From: Metabacillus endolithicus
Lineage (GTDB): Bacteria > Bacillota > Bacilli > Bacillales > Bacillaceae
Assembly: GCF_023078335.1 (NCBI RefSeq)
Contig: NZ_CP095550.1
Span: forward strand, 1,532,001-1,596,000
Reading direction: 5' to 3'
Length of the DNA stretch: 64,000 nucleotides
Positions 28,117-37,970 of this stretch are shown here, piece after piece. A program made the position numbers and the translations under genes. Numbering within the stretch: the first letter of the stretch is position 1; every line of letters begins with the position of its first letter. The notes beneath the pieces were generated by a model. It was given only the letters and a program-made list of their open reading frames with translations, had not been told where the DNA came from and ran no database searches.

Positions 28117-29730
28117 TTATTTCATCCTCTTAATTAAGTGACCTAATCGGGTTTCAAGCTCTAATAATTTAAACGGCTTTGTTATATAATCATCTGCCCC
28201 TAGCTGCAAAGCCCTCGAGATGTCATGTTCACTTTTTCGGGATGTTAGCATCATCACTGTAAATCTTTCCTGATATTGAAGACTTCTTAATTTCTGCAAT
28301 ACTTCCAATCCATCCATTCTCGGCATCATGCCATCAAGTATGAGTAAGTAAGGATCTTTGGTATTAAGATGCCACCCTGCTTCCATAAACTCCATACCAT
28401 CTTTGAATGTTTTAATATCAAGAGTAAATCCATCTGTAAACTTACTTTTACTGATTAAATCCTCAAGCATTGTACGAATAATTGGATCATCATCAATAAT
28501 TCCAATGTGAATTGGCTTTTTAGAATACTTGACATTATTTACTGCAGCAACTTTCACCTGATTTCTACCAGACTCTTTCGCCTCGTAAAGCGCTCCATCT
28601 GCAATCTCTATATTCTCTTTTAAATCCAATTGAGTTGGGTGCACTTCATGTATACCTGCCGAGAACGAATTATAGAATTCAGAATCTCCAAATTTAAAAA
28701 CCGTGTTGGAAAATTCCTTTAAAATTCGCTCAATAACAAGTTTTGCCTCATTTGCTTCTGTTTCAGGTAGAAGAATAATAAATTCCTCTCCACCATACCG
28801 AATGATGATGTCATTAACTCTTAGACCCTTTCTAACAACATCAGCAAATGTTGCTAAAACCTCATCTCCTACTGTATGACCGTATGTGTCATTTACTTGT
28901 TTAAAATGATCTAAATCAATAAGTGCTAAGCAAAATGGCTCATACCTTCTATTTAAATTACTAATCAGCCTGTCATATGTTTGAGCTAGGTATTTCCTGT
29001 TATAAACCCTTGTTAACTCGTCTATTAACATCACATCGTCAATTGCTTGTTTTCGCTCAAGTTGGCGGTTTATCCTTACAATAAATTCATCCATCTCCAA
29101 AGGTTTTTGTATGAAATCGTCAGCACCCAGCTTATAGCTCTGCATTCTGATTTCCTTTGATTTATCAACACTAATCATGATAGTAGGAATGAACTGCTGC
29201 TTCATTTTTTCTTTTATTTGTAACAATACATCTAATCCATTTTTATCTTTCATATGAACATCAATGACAACACAATCAGGATTTAAGTCATAATAAGAAT
29301 AAATAGCACGGTCTGGATCAGCAACAGCGATCACCACCCAACCTTCTTTCTCTAATTCATCCTTAAGGTACATTAATAATGCCGTATCATCATCGATTAG
29401 CAAAATAAGGTTTTTATCTTCATACTCTTGTTTGTTCTCAATAATTTCATCAACATTGGAATACTCTTCATAATAAATAATGGAAATAAGGGGTAGCAAA
29501 AAAGCTTGCAATTCCTCTTTGTTCCAAACTCGTTCTTCATGCTCCTTTAAATGGCTCATCAATTCTTGAGCCATATCTCCAGCTTCAGAAAATCCAATTG
29601 TTGCGGCAGTTCCAGATATGGAGTGAAGAAAACGATAAAGTTCTTTATGTTGTATTTCTTGTTGTTCATTTAACCAAGCTTCAAGCTGTTTTCGAACATT
29701 CTTTATTAAAGTTTGCAAATATTTACTCAT
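28117..29730 (-). CDS. Hpt–REC–GGDEF–REC diguanylate cyclase response regulator
   Basis: This 537-residue soluble protein has four domains. Hpt (about 1–95) has the phospho-His motif FLHSISGTAATIG (His36). REC1 (about 107–225) has LIDDD, VVIDVHM and QKPLE. GGDEF (about 230–395) has an intact RYGGEEFIILL loop and an RVND inhibitory site five residues before it, so it should make cyclic-di-GMP with product feedback. REC2 (about 410–537) has IIDDD, LILDGMMP and TKPFK. The Hpt can take phosphate from the hybrid kinase receiver encoded downstream. It is the first gene of the polysaccharide operon, starting after GTAGGAGA. Confidence 0.9.
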   Translation of the reverse strand: MSKYLQTLIKNVRKQLEAWLNEQQEIQHKELYRFLHSISGTAATIGFSEAGDMAQELMSHLKEHEERVWNKEELQAFLLPLISIIYYEEYSNVDEIIENKQEYEDKNLILLIDDDTALLMYLKDELEKEGWVVIAVADPDRAIYSYYDLNPDCVVIDVHMKDKNGLDVLLQIKEKMKQQFIPTIMISVDKSKEIRMQSYKLGADDFIQKPLEMDEFIVRINRQLERKQAIDDVMLIDELTRVYNRKYLAQTYDRLISNLNRRYEPFCLALIDLDHFKQVNDTYGHTVGDEVLATFADVVRKGLRVNDIIIRYGGEEFIILLPETEANEAKLVIERILKEFSNTVFKFGDSEFYNSFSAGIHEVHPTQLDLKENIEIADGALYEAKESGRNQVKVAAVNNVKYSKKPIHIGIIDDDPIIRTMLEDLISKSKFTDGFTLDIKTFKDGMEFMEAGWHLNTKDPYLLILDGMMPRMDGLEVLQKLRSLQYQERFTVMMLTSRKSEHDISRALQLGADDYITKPFKLLELETRLGHLIKRMK

Positions 29731-29801
29731 TGGGTCTCTCCTACTTAAAACGAATATTTACATTTATCTCTTCTCTCCATATAACCATATTTTGGAGGGG
29801 A

Positions 29802-29830
29802 ATTCTAGAAAAAAGTTTATATTCTGACAA
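29802..29830 (-). promoter_or_regulatory. Candidate sigma-A promoter of the polysaccharide/phosphorelay operon
   Basis: TTGTCA, a 16-base spacer, then TAGAAT on the minus strand, about 75 bases before the Hpt-REC-GGDEF-REC start. Confidence 0.5.
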
Positions 29831-29849
29831 GATTCGACTTTCGCAACAT

Positions 29850-30533
29850 TTATTCTCTGTTCCCCTGTGAAAAGATCGCAATAAACTTTAGTAGTTGTAG
29901 CAAAGAAAGCAAGGCAGCAGCCACATAAGTTAAAGCAGCAGCACTTAATACTTTACTTACCCCTCTTTCCTCATTATTAACAATCATACCTTCAGAAAGC
30001 ATCAATTTTTTTGCTCTTGAACTTGCATTAAATTCTACCGGCAAAGTAATAAGCTGAAATGCTACAACTGCTGAGAAAAATATGATTCCTAAGCCAATTA
30101 AATTTAAACTACCTAATAAAAAGCCACCTAATAACAAAAATGGTGCAATTCCTGAAGTAAAGTTCACAATCGGAAACATTTTATGTCGTAAAACGAGTGC
30201 ACCGTAAGCTTCACTATGTTGAATAGCATGTCCAACCTCGTGTGCTGCAACAGAAATTGCTGCAATCGATTGACTTCCATATACCGAATCCGATAATCTA
30301 ACAGCCTTTTTTAAGGGATCATAATGATCTGTCAGAGACCCTCTCACATGTTCAACCGGCACGTCCGATAACCCGTTTCGATCGAGTAACTGCCTTGCAA
30401 TCTCAGCCCCAGTCATGTGAGAAGATGCTGACACCTTAGCATACTTTTCAAAATTCCCCTTAACTCGAAACTGCGCCCATAAAGAAAGACCAAATGCAAT
30501 AATGATTAAAAAATCCAATGGATGAAAAAACAT
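29850..30533 (-). CDS. yugP: Neutral zinc metallopeptidase, YugP family
   Basis: This 227-residue membrane protein has the zinc motif HEVGHAIQHSE and the preceding YGSQSIAAISVAAHE helix, plus three or more membrane helices. It matches YugP of B. subtilis in length and in position next to mstX–yugO. The family is probably an intramembrane or membrane-associated protease; the substrate is unknown. From here on, gene order follows the B. subtilis yug region. Confidence 0.9.
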   Translation of the reverse strand: MFFHPLDFLIIIAFGLSLWAQFRVKGNFEKYAKVSASSHMTGAEIARQLLDRNGLSDVPVEHVRGSLTDHYDPLKKAVRLSDSVYGSQSIAAISVAAHEVGHAIQHSEAYGALVLRHKMFPIVNFTSGIAPFLLLGGFLLGSLNLIGLGIIFFSAVVAFQLITLPVEFNASSRAKKLMLSEGMIVNNEERGVSKVLSAAALTYVAAALLSLLQLLKFIAIFSQGNRE

Positions 30534-30744
30534 GTTGATTTCCTCCCTGTAACAAGTACTTTATTATGGTTAGTTTAATCAAAACAATGATTTCTACCAT
30601 ACAAAATTTCATATGGTTTCTTTTGCTTAATCCGCAAACTATAAACAGAAGGTGTACATACTAAAAAAATGGACATTTATTAAGATAGGTTAGTGACAAC
30701 GCTTTGTATACGCTTCAAATGCTAAAAGTTAGGAAGTGAAACTG

Positions 30745-30990
30745 TTGAAAGTAAATGAAGAAGAAAAGAAATTACTTAGTGAAGCAATCGATAAAATGAA
30801 TGAAGGGTTAGACTCCTTTATTGGTTTTTATAATGATTCTGAAGAAGATAAAGCACTTATTGAATTCTCAGAGGATACAATTGAGACGATTGAAAAGGCC
30901 ATTGAAACATATGGAAAAGACGAGGTAACAACCAAAATTAATACAATTATTAAAGAAGTTTTATCTTTTATACCAAATAAGAAAGGATGA
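30745..30990 (+). CDS. mstX: MstX (Mistic), membrane-associating helical protein
   Basis: This 81-residue acidic protein runs from the TTG after AGGAAGTG; a GTG nine bases upstream is inside the ribosome-binding site. It resembles Mistic, the four-helix protein that inserts itself into membranes: SEAIDKMNEGLDSFIGFYNDSE and TKINTIIKEVLS closely match the remembered B. subtilis sequence. It corresponds to the short form without the first helix seen in other bacilli. It lies directly before yugO, as in B. subtilis, where the pair affects biofilm formation through potassium flux. Confidence 0.88.
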   Translation: MKVNEEEKKLLSEAIDKMNEGLDSFIGFYNDSEEDKALIEFSEDTIETIEKAIETYGKDEVTTKINTIIKEVLSFIPNKKG

Positions 30991-30999
30991 GTTTACAAC

Positions 31000-31996
31000 A
31001 TGGCAAAATCAAATAAAACCATAACACAATGGTTGCGTTGGCCAATTCATTTTCGTATTACCCTTATCGTTCTACTCATCATTTTAGTGTTTGGTGAAAT
31101 CATTACTCTTATAGAGCCAAACGAGTTTCCAACAACATTTGATGGAATTTGGTGGTACTGTTGTAACTGTCTCTACTGTTGGATTTGGCGATTATGTCCC
31201 ACAGACGTACCTTGGGAGAGGCATCGCTATGTTAATGATTTTAGCTGGAGCTAGCTTTGTAACCGCTTATTTTGCTAGCGTTTCTTCAGCAGCGATTAAA
31301 AGACAGCACTCCTACCTTGAAGGAAATGTGACGTTTTCGGGTAAAAATCATGTAATTTTAATTGGGTGGAATGAAAAAGCAAATGAAATGATTGATTCTT
31401 TAAAAACCGTTAAGCCATATAAACAAATTGTCTTAATAGATGACTCATTAAAAGAATCACCATTAATTGAAAATGTTCATTTTATCCGTGGAAATCCTGC
31501 CAATGAACAAACTTTACTTAAAGCCAATATCCAAGAAGCTGATGCAGCTATCATCACTGCTGATCAGCACAAAAATGAACAAGATGCTGATATGAACTCT
31601 ATTCTTGTCCTGCTATCCCTAAAAGGACTAAATCCAAATTTATACTGTGTGATTGAATTGCTAACAGAACATCAAGCAAATAATGCTAACAGAGCCGGAG
31701 CAAATGAAATCATTAAGTCTTATAAATTAACAAGTCACTTTATTATGAGTAGTTACTTAGCGAAAAACGGTTTGTCATCATTTTATTCTGAGCTTAACCC
31801 TGCAAGCGGTAATTTATTTCAAGTTCTTCCGGTAAATAAAGAGCTGATTGGCAAAACCTTCAAAGATGCAAGTCACCAACTCCTCGAAAAAGAATCTATT
31901 TTAATTGGCATAAAAAGAGGAGAGGACACGAAAGTAAATCCGCCCCTCTCCTTTGAAATACAAGATCATGATTCTTTAATAGTGTTTACTCACTAA
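31000..31996 (+). pseudogene. yugO: YugO potassium channel (2TM pore plus TrkA-N), one-base frameshift
   Basis: As one gene it would give 331 residues (B. subtilis YugO is about 328). The first helix and pore helix (EPNEFPTTFDGIWW) are in one frame. The selectivity filter TVSTVGFGDYVP, second helix and the cytosolic TrkA-N/TrkA-C domains (HVILIGWNEKANEM) are in the next. Deleting one T at about 31157 (TGGTGG-T-ACTGTT) restores WWTVVTVSTVGFGD. The break falls exactly at the filter, so as written the gene makes no working channel. It follows mstX by nine bases. Confidence 0.88.
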
Positions 31997-32397
31997 TCAA
32001 GCAATACAGCCTCTAATTCCTTAACAAGCGCCTTCCCTAAATCAATATATTCTTCAGGGAAGGTTGCATCCTTATCTTGCGGCTCCTGGAATTGATCAAA
32101 AGATGCACTAAAATTCCCAATATGCACATGGTCATCTAATCCAATTTGATATTTATGAGATAAAAGAAAGGGTGTACCTAATTCAACCGTTGTATTTCTA
32201 GAATCAAGCTGTCCATCCACAGATGTAAATGGAACCCTCAAGAATTGATAACCTACTTCAGAATCAATTTTATAATCAAAGTAGCCATGATCATAATCCC
32301 AATTTCCACCTATCGTATAGCCTAAAGGTTTAAGCTCCTGTTCTAGGTCATATAATTGAAATGTTTGTCCTTCTAATCTTGAACGAACTTCAATCAT
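31993..32397 (-). CDS. yugN: YugN-family protein
   Basis: This 134-residue soluble protein has features of the YugN-like family (MIEVRSRLEGQ, the GYTIGGNWDYDHGYFDYKI segment). The function is unknown. It is convergent with yugO (four-base overlap) and sits before pgi, as in B. subtilis. Start after AGGAGGATTTGCT. Confidence 0.85.
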   Translation of the reverse strand: MIEVRSRLEGQTFQLYDLEQELKPLGYTIGGNWDYDHGYFDYKIDSEVGYQFLRVPFTSVDGQLDSRNTTVELGTPFLLSHKYQIGLDDHVHIGNFSASFDQFQEPQDKDATFPEEYIDLGKALVKELEAVLLD

Positions 32398-32554
32398 AGC
32401 AAATCCTCCTTTTTCTTAGGCCTGTTAATGCTACATTTCTTCTTGCAGGTTTCGCTACCTCTTTCTAAAACAAAGCCTGCTCTATTAAAGAAATGGCTTA
32501 ACATTGCCTTTTCCTTAGATTTGCCTAATATAAGAAAATCATGACCATTAAAAC

Positions 32555-32587
32555 GAAAAAAGGCCGACATTAATGTCGACCTTTTTC
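32555..32587 (-). terminator. Terminator of pgi
   Basis: AAAAAGG-CGACATT / AATGTCG-CCTTTTT stem immediately after pgi on the minus strand. Confidence 0.88.
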
Positions 32588-32592
32588 AAAAA

Positions 32593-33945
32593 TTATTTTT
32601 CTAAGCGTTTTTCAAGTTCTGCTTTCTTTTCTTCAAATCCAGGCTTTCCAAGTAAAGCGAACATATTTACTTTATATGCTTCAACGCCTGGTTGATCAAA
32701 TGGATTAACTCCTAGAAGATAACCACTCATAGCACAAGCCTTTTCAAAGAAATACACTAAATATCCAAGTGTGTATTCATCCATTTTTGGAATATTTACT
32801 ACTAGGTTAGGAACTCCACCATCAGTATGAGCTAACATCGTTCCTTGGAATGCCTTTTTGTTAACAAAGTCTACTGATTTTCCAGCAAGATAATTTAGAC
32901 CATCTAAATCACTTTCTTCTGCTTCAATCGCTAACTCATGGCGAGGAGTCTCAACATTAATGACTGTTTCAAAAATGTCGCGACGTCCTTCTTGCACATA
33001 TTGCCCTAAAGAGTGTAAGTCAGTTGAGAAGTTTGCTGAAGAAGGATAAATTCCTTTTTGGTCTTTTCCTTCACTTTCGCCAAATAATTGCTTCCACCAT
33101 TCAGCAAAATACTGTAGGCCTGGCTCATAGTTAATTAGCATTTCAATCGTTTTTCCTTTGTTGTATAAAACATTACGAACAGCAGCGTATTGATAAGCTG
33201 GATTTTCCTCAAGCTCAGATTTTCCAAAATCTTCACTTGCAGCTTGAGCGCCTTTCATCATCGCTTCAATGTCTACACCTGTTACAGCGATTGGTAATAA
33301 TCCAACAGCCGTTAAGATTGAATAACGTCCGCCAACATCATCTGGAATGATGAATGACTCGTACCCTTCTTCAGTTGCAAGTGTTTTCAATGCACCACGC
33401 GCTTTATCAGTTGTTGCATAAATACGTTGCTTCGCTTCAGATTTTCCATACTTTTCTTCAAGAAGCTTCCTAAAAATACGGAATGCTAATGCAGGTTCAG
33501 TTGTTGTACCAGATTTAGAAATAACATTAATCGAGAAATCTTTTCCTTCAAGTAAATCATGAAGATCCTTCATGTATGTAGAGCTGATGTTATTTCCTAC
33601 AAAAATAACTTGTGGAGCTTGTCTTTGTTCTTTTGATAAAGAATTATAAAAAGAATGATTTAGCATTTCAATTGCAGCACGTGCTCCTAAATAAGAACCA
33701 CCAATTCCAATGACAAGAAGAACTTCTGAGTCGTTCTTAATTTTTTCAGCACTTTTTTGAATACGAGCAAATTCTTCTTTATCATAATTCTTAGGAAGAT
33801 CCACCCAACCTAAGTAGTCACTTCCAGCTCCTGTTTGCTCATGAATTGAATGATGGGCAACTTTCACAAAATCCCTTAAATATGTAAGTTCATGTTCGTT
33901 AAAAAAAGTTAAGGCACTAGAATAATCAAAGCTTACATGCGTCAT
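32593..33945 (-). CDS. pgi: Glucose-6-phosphate isomerase
   Basis: This 450-residue enzyme interconverts glucose-6-phosphate and fructose-6-phosphate in glycolysis. Signatures are [35 protein letters not shown], the catalytic region [16 protein letters not shown] and [18 protein letters not shown]. It is full length, with start ATG after GGAGGAAAA. It is monocistronic, with its own terminator. Confidence 0.97.
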   Translation of the reverse strand: MTHVSFDYSSALTFFNEHELTYLRDFVKVAHHSIHEQTGAGSDYLGWVDLPKNYDKEEFARIQKSAEKIKNDSEVLLVIGIGGSYLGARAAIEMLNHSFYNSLSKEQRQAPQVIFVGNNISSTYMKDLHDLLEGKDFSINVISKSGTTTEPALAFRIFRKLLEEKYGKSEAKQRIYATTDKARGALKTLATEEGYESFIIPDDVGGRYSILTAVGLLPIAVTGVDIEAMMKGAQAASEDFGKSELEENPAYQYAAVRNVLYNKGKTIEMLINYEPGLQYFAEWWKQLFGESEGKDQKGIYPSSANFSTDLHSLGQYVQEGRRDIFETVINVETPRHELAIEAEESDLDGLNYLAGKSVDFVNKKAFQGTMLAHTDGGVPNLVVNIPKMDEYTLGYLVYFFEKACAMSGYLLGVNPFDQPGVEAYKVNMFALLGKPGFEEKKAELEKRLEK

Positions 33946-34083
33946 AACATTTTTCCTCCAATGTTTGCTTTTTGTTTATAGCTATTAACAACTTTATCTA
34001 AACTACATGTGTAAATCAAGTATAGATCTTTATGTAACCGCTAACATTTTCAATCTTTTCTGACAATTCAATTACAAAACAAG

Positions 34084-34106
34084 TAAACACGGGTATAACC
34101 CCGTGC
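34084..34106 (-). terminator. Terminator of yugJ
   Basis: CACGGG-TATAAC-CCCGTG stem directly after the dehydrogenase gene on the minus strand; the A/U tract is weak. Confidence 0.6.
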
Positions 34107-34121
34107 TTATTTGTTTGCATT

Positions 34122-35285
34122 TTATAAAGATGCTGTTAAGATCGCAACCACATCGTCTTTATTTAAAGATTTAAAATTACCGAATTCACCATTAATCATT
34201 GCTTTATCAGCCATCAAATCAATGTTTTCATCATTAATATCATAATCCTTCAAACGACTTGGTGCTCCAATGCTGCTCCAAAACTCACGAAGTTTATCAA
34301 TTCCTTCAAGAGCTACAGATCGGTCGTCTTTACCAGTAGGATCAACATCAAAAACATTAACAGCCAGTTGTACAAAACGAGATACATTTTGATCTAAGTT
34401 ATGCTTCATCCAGTTCGGGAATAGAATGGCTAATCCACCAGCATGTGGAATATCGTATACAGCAGAAACAGCATGTTCAATATTATGACTTGCCCAATCT
34501 CCTCGATACCCCATTTGTAGTTGCCCATTTAACGCAATCGTACCAGAGTAAAGAATGGTTTCACGAAGCTCGTAATTTTCTAAGTCATTTATTAGCTTAG
34601 GAGCTGTTTCAATAACCGTTTTTAATGTAGCCTCACAGAAACGATCTTGTAACGGTGTATTTGTTGTATGATGAAAGTATTGTTCGAAAACATGTGACAT
34701 CATATCAACAACTCCATATATCGTTTGATCTTTTGGAACAGTGAATGTATTTACAGGATCCAATATTGAAAATTTAGGGAATGTTAAAGGACTTCCCCAA
34801 CCATATTTTTCTTTTGTTTCCCAATTCGTAATAACAGAACCTGAGTTCATCTCAGAACCAGTTGCAGCTAATGTTAACACTGTACCAAATGGCACTGCTT
34901 CAGTAGGAATATGTTTCTTTGTCACAATATCCCAAGCATCACCATCATATTTCGCCCCTACAGAAATAGCCTTTGTACAGTCAATTACACTTCCTCCACC
35001 AACAGCTAATATAAAATCAATGTTTTCTTTTTTACATATTTCAACGCCACGGTGAACCGTTGATAACCTAGGGTTTGGTTCTACTCCAGACAATTCAAAG
35101 ATCTCAAGGTTGTTTTTTTCTAAAATTTGAACGACTTTATCATAGAGACCATTGCGCTTAATACTTCCTCCACCATATACAACAAGAACCTTTTTTCCGT
35201 ACTTTGGAACTTCATTTTCTAGTTGTTCCACTTGTCCCTTACCAAAGATTAATTTAGTGGGATTATAGTATGTAAAATTATCCAT
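34122..35285 (-). CDS. yugJ: Iron-containing NAD(P)H-dependent alcohol dehydrogenase (YugJ/YugK type)
   Basis: This 387-residue group III alcohol dehydrogenase resembles NADH-dependent butanol dehydrogenase. The nucleotide site is [18 protein letters not shown] and the second glycine motif [14 protein letters not shown]. Metal ligands come from [15 protein letters not shown] and [16 protein letters not shown]. It reduces aldehydes with NAD(P)H. B. subtilis has two tandem paralogues here (yugJ, yugK); only one is present. No Fnr or Rex site was found upstream. Confidence 0.88.
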   Translation of the reverse strand: MDNFTYYNPTKLIFGKGQVEQLENEVPKYGKKVLVVYGGGSIKRNGLYDKVVQILEKNNLEIFELSGVEPNPRLSTVHRGVEICKKENIDFILAVGGGSVIDCTKAISVGAKYDGDAWDIVTKKHIPTEAVPFGTVLTLAATGSEMNSGSVITNWETKEKYGWGSPLTFPKFSILDPVNTFTVPKDQTIYGVVDMMSHVFEQYFHHTTNTPLQDRFCEATLKTVIETAPKLINDLENYELRETILYSGTIALNGQLQMGYRGDWASHNIEHAVSAVYDIPHAGGLAILFPNWMKHNLDQNVSRFVQLAVNVFDVDPTGKDDRSVALEGIDKLREFWSSIGAPSRLKDYDINDENIDLMADKAMINGEFGNFKSLNKDDVVAILTASL

Positions 35286-35429
35286 TTATATCGCCTCCAT
35301 ATTTAGATTATGTAATTTCCTGATTTTATTGTAAAGAAATGTGCTTTTATAAAAATTTTCTTTGAATAGTTTTTTTATTTTTTCGCAAGATATAAGTGTA
35401 GTTAACAACTAAGGAGGTTGTAAAATAAA

Positions 35430-35660
35430 ATGAGCGCAATTCAACGTATAGCACTTGTACTTACGATAATAGGAGCAATTAACTGGGGACTAATTGGATT
35501 TTTCCAATTTGATCTAGTAGCAGCTATCTTCGGCGGCCAGGATTCAGCATTATCCCGAATCATTTACGGTTTAGTTGGTATTGCTGGTTTAATTAATCTT
35601 GGTCTGTTATTCAAACCTTCTGAAGAAGTTGCAAGAGAACCTCGCCCAGAAGCTCGATAA
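35430..35660 (+). CDS. yuzA: YuzA, DUF378 small membrane protein
   Basis: This 76-residue protein has two membrane helices with the DUF378 signature (IGAINWGLIGFFQFDLVAAIFG and YGLVGIAGLINL) and a charged tail. It starts after AAGGAGG. The function is unknown. Its position matches yuzA of B. subtilis. Confidence 0.9.
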   Translation: MSAIQRIALVLTIIGAINWGLIGFFQFDLVAAIFGGQDSALSRIIYGLVGIAGLINLGLLFKPSEEVAREPRPEAR

Positions 35661-35670
35661 GTTTTAATAA

Positions 35671-35701
35671 AAAGAGTTAACTTCGGTTAGCTCTTTTTTT
35701 A
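35671..35701 (+). terminator. Terminator of yuzA
   Basis: AAGAGTTAAC-TTCG-GTTAGCTCTT hairpin with a UUCG loop, followed by T7. Confidence 0.88.
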
Positions 35702-35718
35702 TTGTTGATAATAGCGAA

Positions 35719-35751
35719 TAAAAAAAGACGAACACTCAGTGTTCATCTTTT
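35719..35751 (-). terminator. Terminator of yugI
   Basis: AAGAcGAACAC / GTGTTCaTCTT stem with an A-run on the plus-strand left side. Confidence 0.8.
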
Positions 35752-35760
35752 CTTCGTTCA

Positions 35761-36159
35761 TTATTTTTTGATTTCTTCACGTTTTGATTGCTCAATCCAC
35801 TCTTCAAGCTTGTCTTTTAGTGTGTTGAAACCTTGTGGAGTTTCTGTTTCAGCTTTTACAGTTGCTTGACGTTTTTTCGGTCTTTTTGGAGCTTCTTGCT
35901 TTTCTTCAGCAGGTGCTTCTTGAGTAGCACGGATTGATAAGCTGATCTTCCCTGATTTTTCGTCAATAGAAAGAACTTTTACTTGAACTTCATCATTAAC
36001 GTTTAAGTGCTCATTAACATCTTTAACAAAACCATGTGTAATTTCTGAGATGTGAACAAGTCCTTGTGTTTCTTCATCTAGTGCAACAAATGCACCATAT
36101 GGCTGAATTCCTGTTACTTTTCCTGTATGAACACTTCCTATTTCGTACTTCGCTGTCAT
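35761..36159 (-). CDS. yugI: S1 RNA-binding-domain general stress protein (YugI/GSP13)
   Basis: This 132-residue protein has one S1 domain (residues about 4–76: GSVHTGKVTGIQPYGAFVALDE, HISEITHGFVKDVNEHLN, KVLSIDEKSGKISLSIRA) and a basic, Ala/Glu-rich tail (KRPKKRQATVKAE). GSP13 proteins bind RNA and associate with ribosomes under stress. Gene order agrees with B. subtilis yugI. The start follows a GGAGTGTT ribosome-binding site. Confidence 0.92.
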   Translation of the reverse strand: MTAKYEIGSVHTGKVTGIQPYGAFVALDEETQGLVHISEITHGFVKDVNEHLNVNDEVQVKVLSIDEKSGKISLSIRATQEAPAEEKQEAPKRPKKRQATVKAETETPQGFNTLKDKLEEWIEQSKREEIKK

Positions 36160-36278
36160 AATAACACTCCTATTTTTCTTATAATTATATGTCCCATTAT
36201 ACGCAATTAAAAATTATACCACATCTTTGCGTCTTTGACAAAAATAAATATTTTTGATCTCATATTTTAGTATACCCA

Positions 36279-36311
36279 AAAAAGAAAAAGCAACGATGAA
36301 TCCGTTGCTTT
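36279..36311 (-). terminator. Terminator of the ECF sigma operon
   Basis: AAAGCAACG / CGTTGCTTT stem with A-rich sequence on the plus-strand left side. It overlaps the stop codon. Confidence 0.8.
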
Positions 36312-37970
36312 AAGGTGTTGATTTATAGACAATTTTTGGGTATCCATTTTCTAGACGAAGCTCAAGTGAAACCGTTTCTCCATCACCTTTTATATAAATA
36401 TGTTTGATAATCTCTCCGTTTTCTTGATACTGAAATTCAACCATCGTAACTTCATTTGATAAAGTCTGGAAATCAGTAGAACTTATCTCGGAAATAAATT
36501 GACTTTTATCAGGAATGTCTGCGCCTTTTCCTCCTTTATATATGAGGTCATAAGCTACATCATAATCTCCAGTTACCACTGCATACATATAAATTCTTGC
36601 AACAACTAAATCAATTGTATTTGTTCCCGCAAATGGTCCATCAAACACGTTTTCGTTATTAGCTCTCTTGTATTCCTCATATGTTTCTAACATTTGATTT
36701 GTTAGAGGTAGTAGGTTAATGCTTAAACCGTTTGGAATCATTTTTAGTTTTGAAGGGATGAGAGACTCTACTTGATTCTCAAGCTCTTTCGTTAGCTGAA
36801 AATTACTCCCTTTAAGCTTACTTAAAAAAGCATCAACTATTTGTGAAGATGTTGTATTATTATTTTCAGAAATAAATTGCTCAAATCCTGTTATGATCTC
36901 CTCTTTAACTCTTGTCTGATTCGTTGTAATTTGAGAATTTTCTGTTCCTGTTAAATAGGTTTTCATTAAATCTTGGAACAATATTTTCAGTTCATTTATA
37001 TTAGAAAAATTAGGGTACTTGATTATGATTGACTCTAGCTGAATCAATCTAGTTTCAAGTTCTTCACGACTGATGACTAATTCAGCGTCTACCTTAAATC
37101 TTTTGTTTTTCTGAATATCCAAAAATAGTTTTAGTTCTTCTGATAATTTCTTTGAAAAAGTCTCGGAAATTCTGTCATAATCAACCGTAAAAGAAATCAT
37201 TCCTTCACCATCATCAACAAAAATGTAACCGTTCCCCTTCATTTCATCCACTAAGTTACTATATTCTTCTGTTCCATTTTTTACGCTTCCACTATTAAGA
37301 TGTTGGACATAATCTTTAACGTTAGAAATATCTACACTCTGTTCCTTAAAATGCATTTCCCACCGATCTGTATAGCGTTCTTTTAATAGCTCTAGCTTTT
37401 CAATATAATGAAGAATTTGTTCATCACTTATATTACTTTGATTTTTTAACATAGTAAATTCTGTATAAGGCATTGATACACGATATTCAATAATTGTTTT
37501 AACATTATTTCTATAGTTTTTTAACTCTGTTTGCGATTTATAACTCTTTCTTTCTTCAAAGGCTGCAACTGCACTTTTAGCTTCCTGGACAAACTGATAT
37601 TGTTCCACATCTTTGGATTGAAGAGAATCATTTAACTCATCTACTTTTCTTTCGTAGTAGCCCTAATCTCATTTGTTGCAGCCTCAATGTCTGAAGTTGT
37701 TACGGGTTGTTGATTTATTTGTTCATCTGGTGGATGTTCTGACCCCGTGTTATCCGGTTGCTTCAGAAGTTGCGCACCAAGAATTCCTCCAATTAAAAGT
37801 ACACCAATAAAGGAGGCAACATACGGTAGTTGAAGTCTCATACGCTTTTTAAAAGGCTTTTCCGATGTTTTTACCTTATTCACTATTTTATCTACAGAGG
37901 AAACTGAAGGCACTTGTTCGTATGATTGCTTTAAGTTTCTCATTCGTTCTTCAAATAATTTCTCATCCAT
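36310..37970 (-). pseudogene. Membrane anti-sigma-factor-like protein with large extracellular domain, one-base frameshift
   Basis: It starts at an ATG that overlaps the end of the sigma gene (after GAAGGTGACATAC). Joined, it would give 553 residues: a cytosolic N-terminus (about 1–45), a membrane helix (VASFIGVLLIGGILGAQLL, about 52–72), a short linker, then a long extracellular helical domain (about 120–553) of unknown family. The frame breaks after NEIR. Adding one G to the GGG run (plus-strand CCC, 37661–37663) gives NEIRGYYERKVDELNDSLQSKD. Its position and topology indicate an anti-sigma factor for the ECF sigma upstream. It has no zinc-finger HxxxCxxC motif. Confidence 0.75.
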
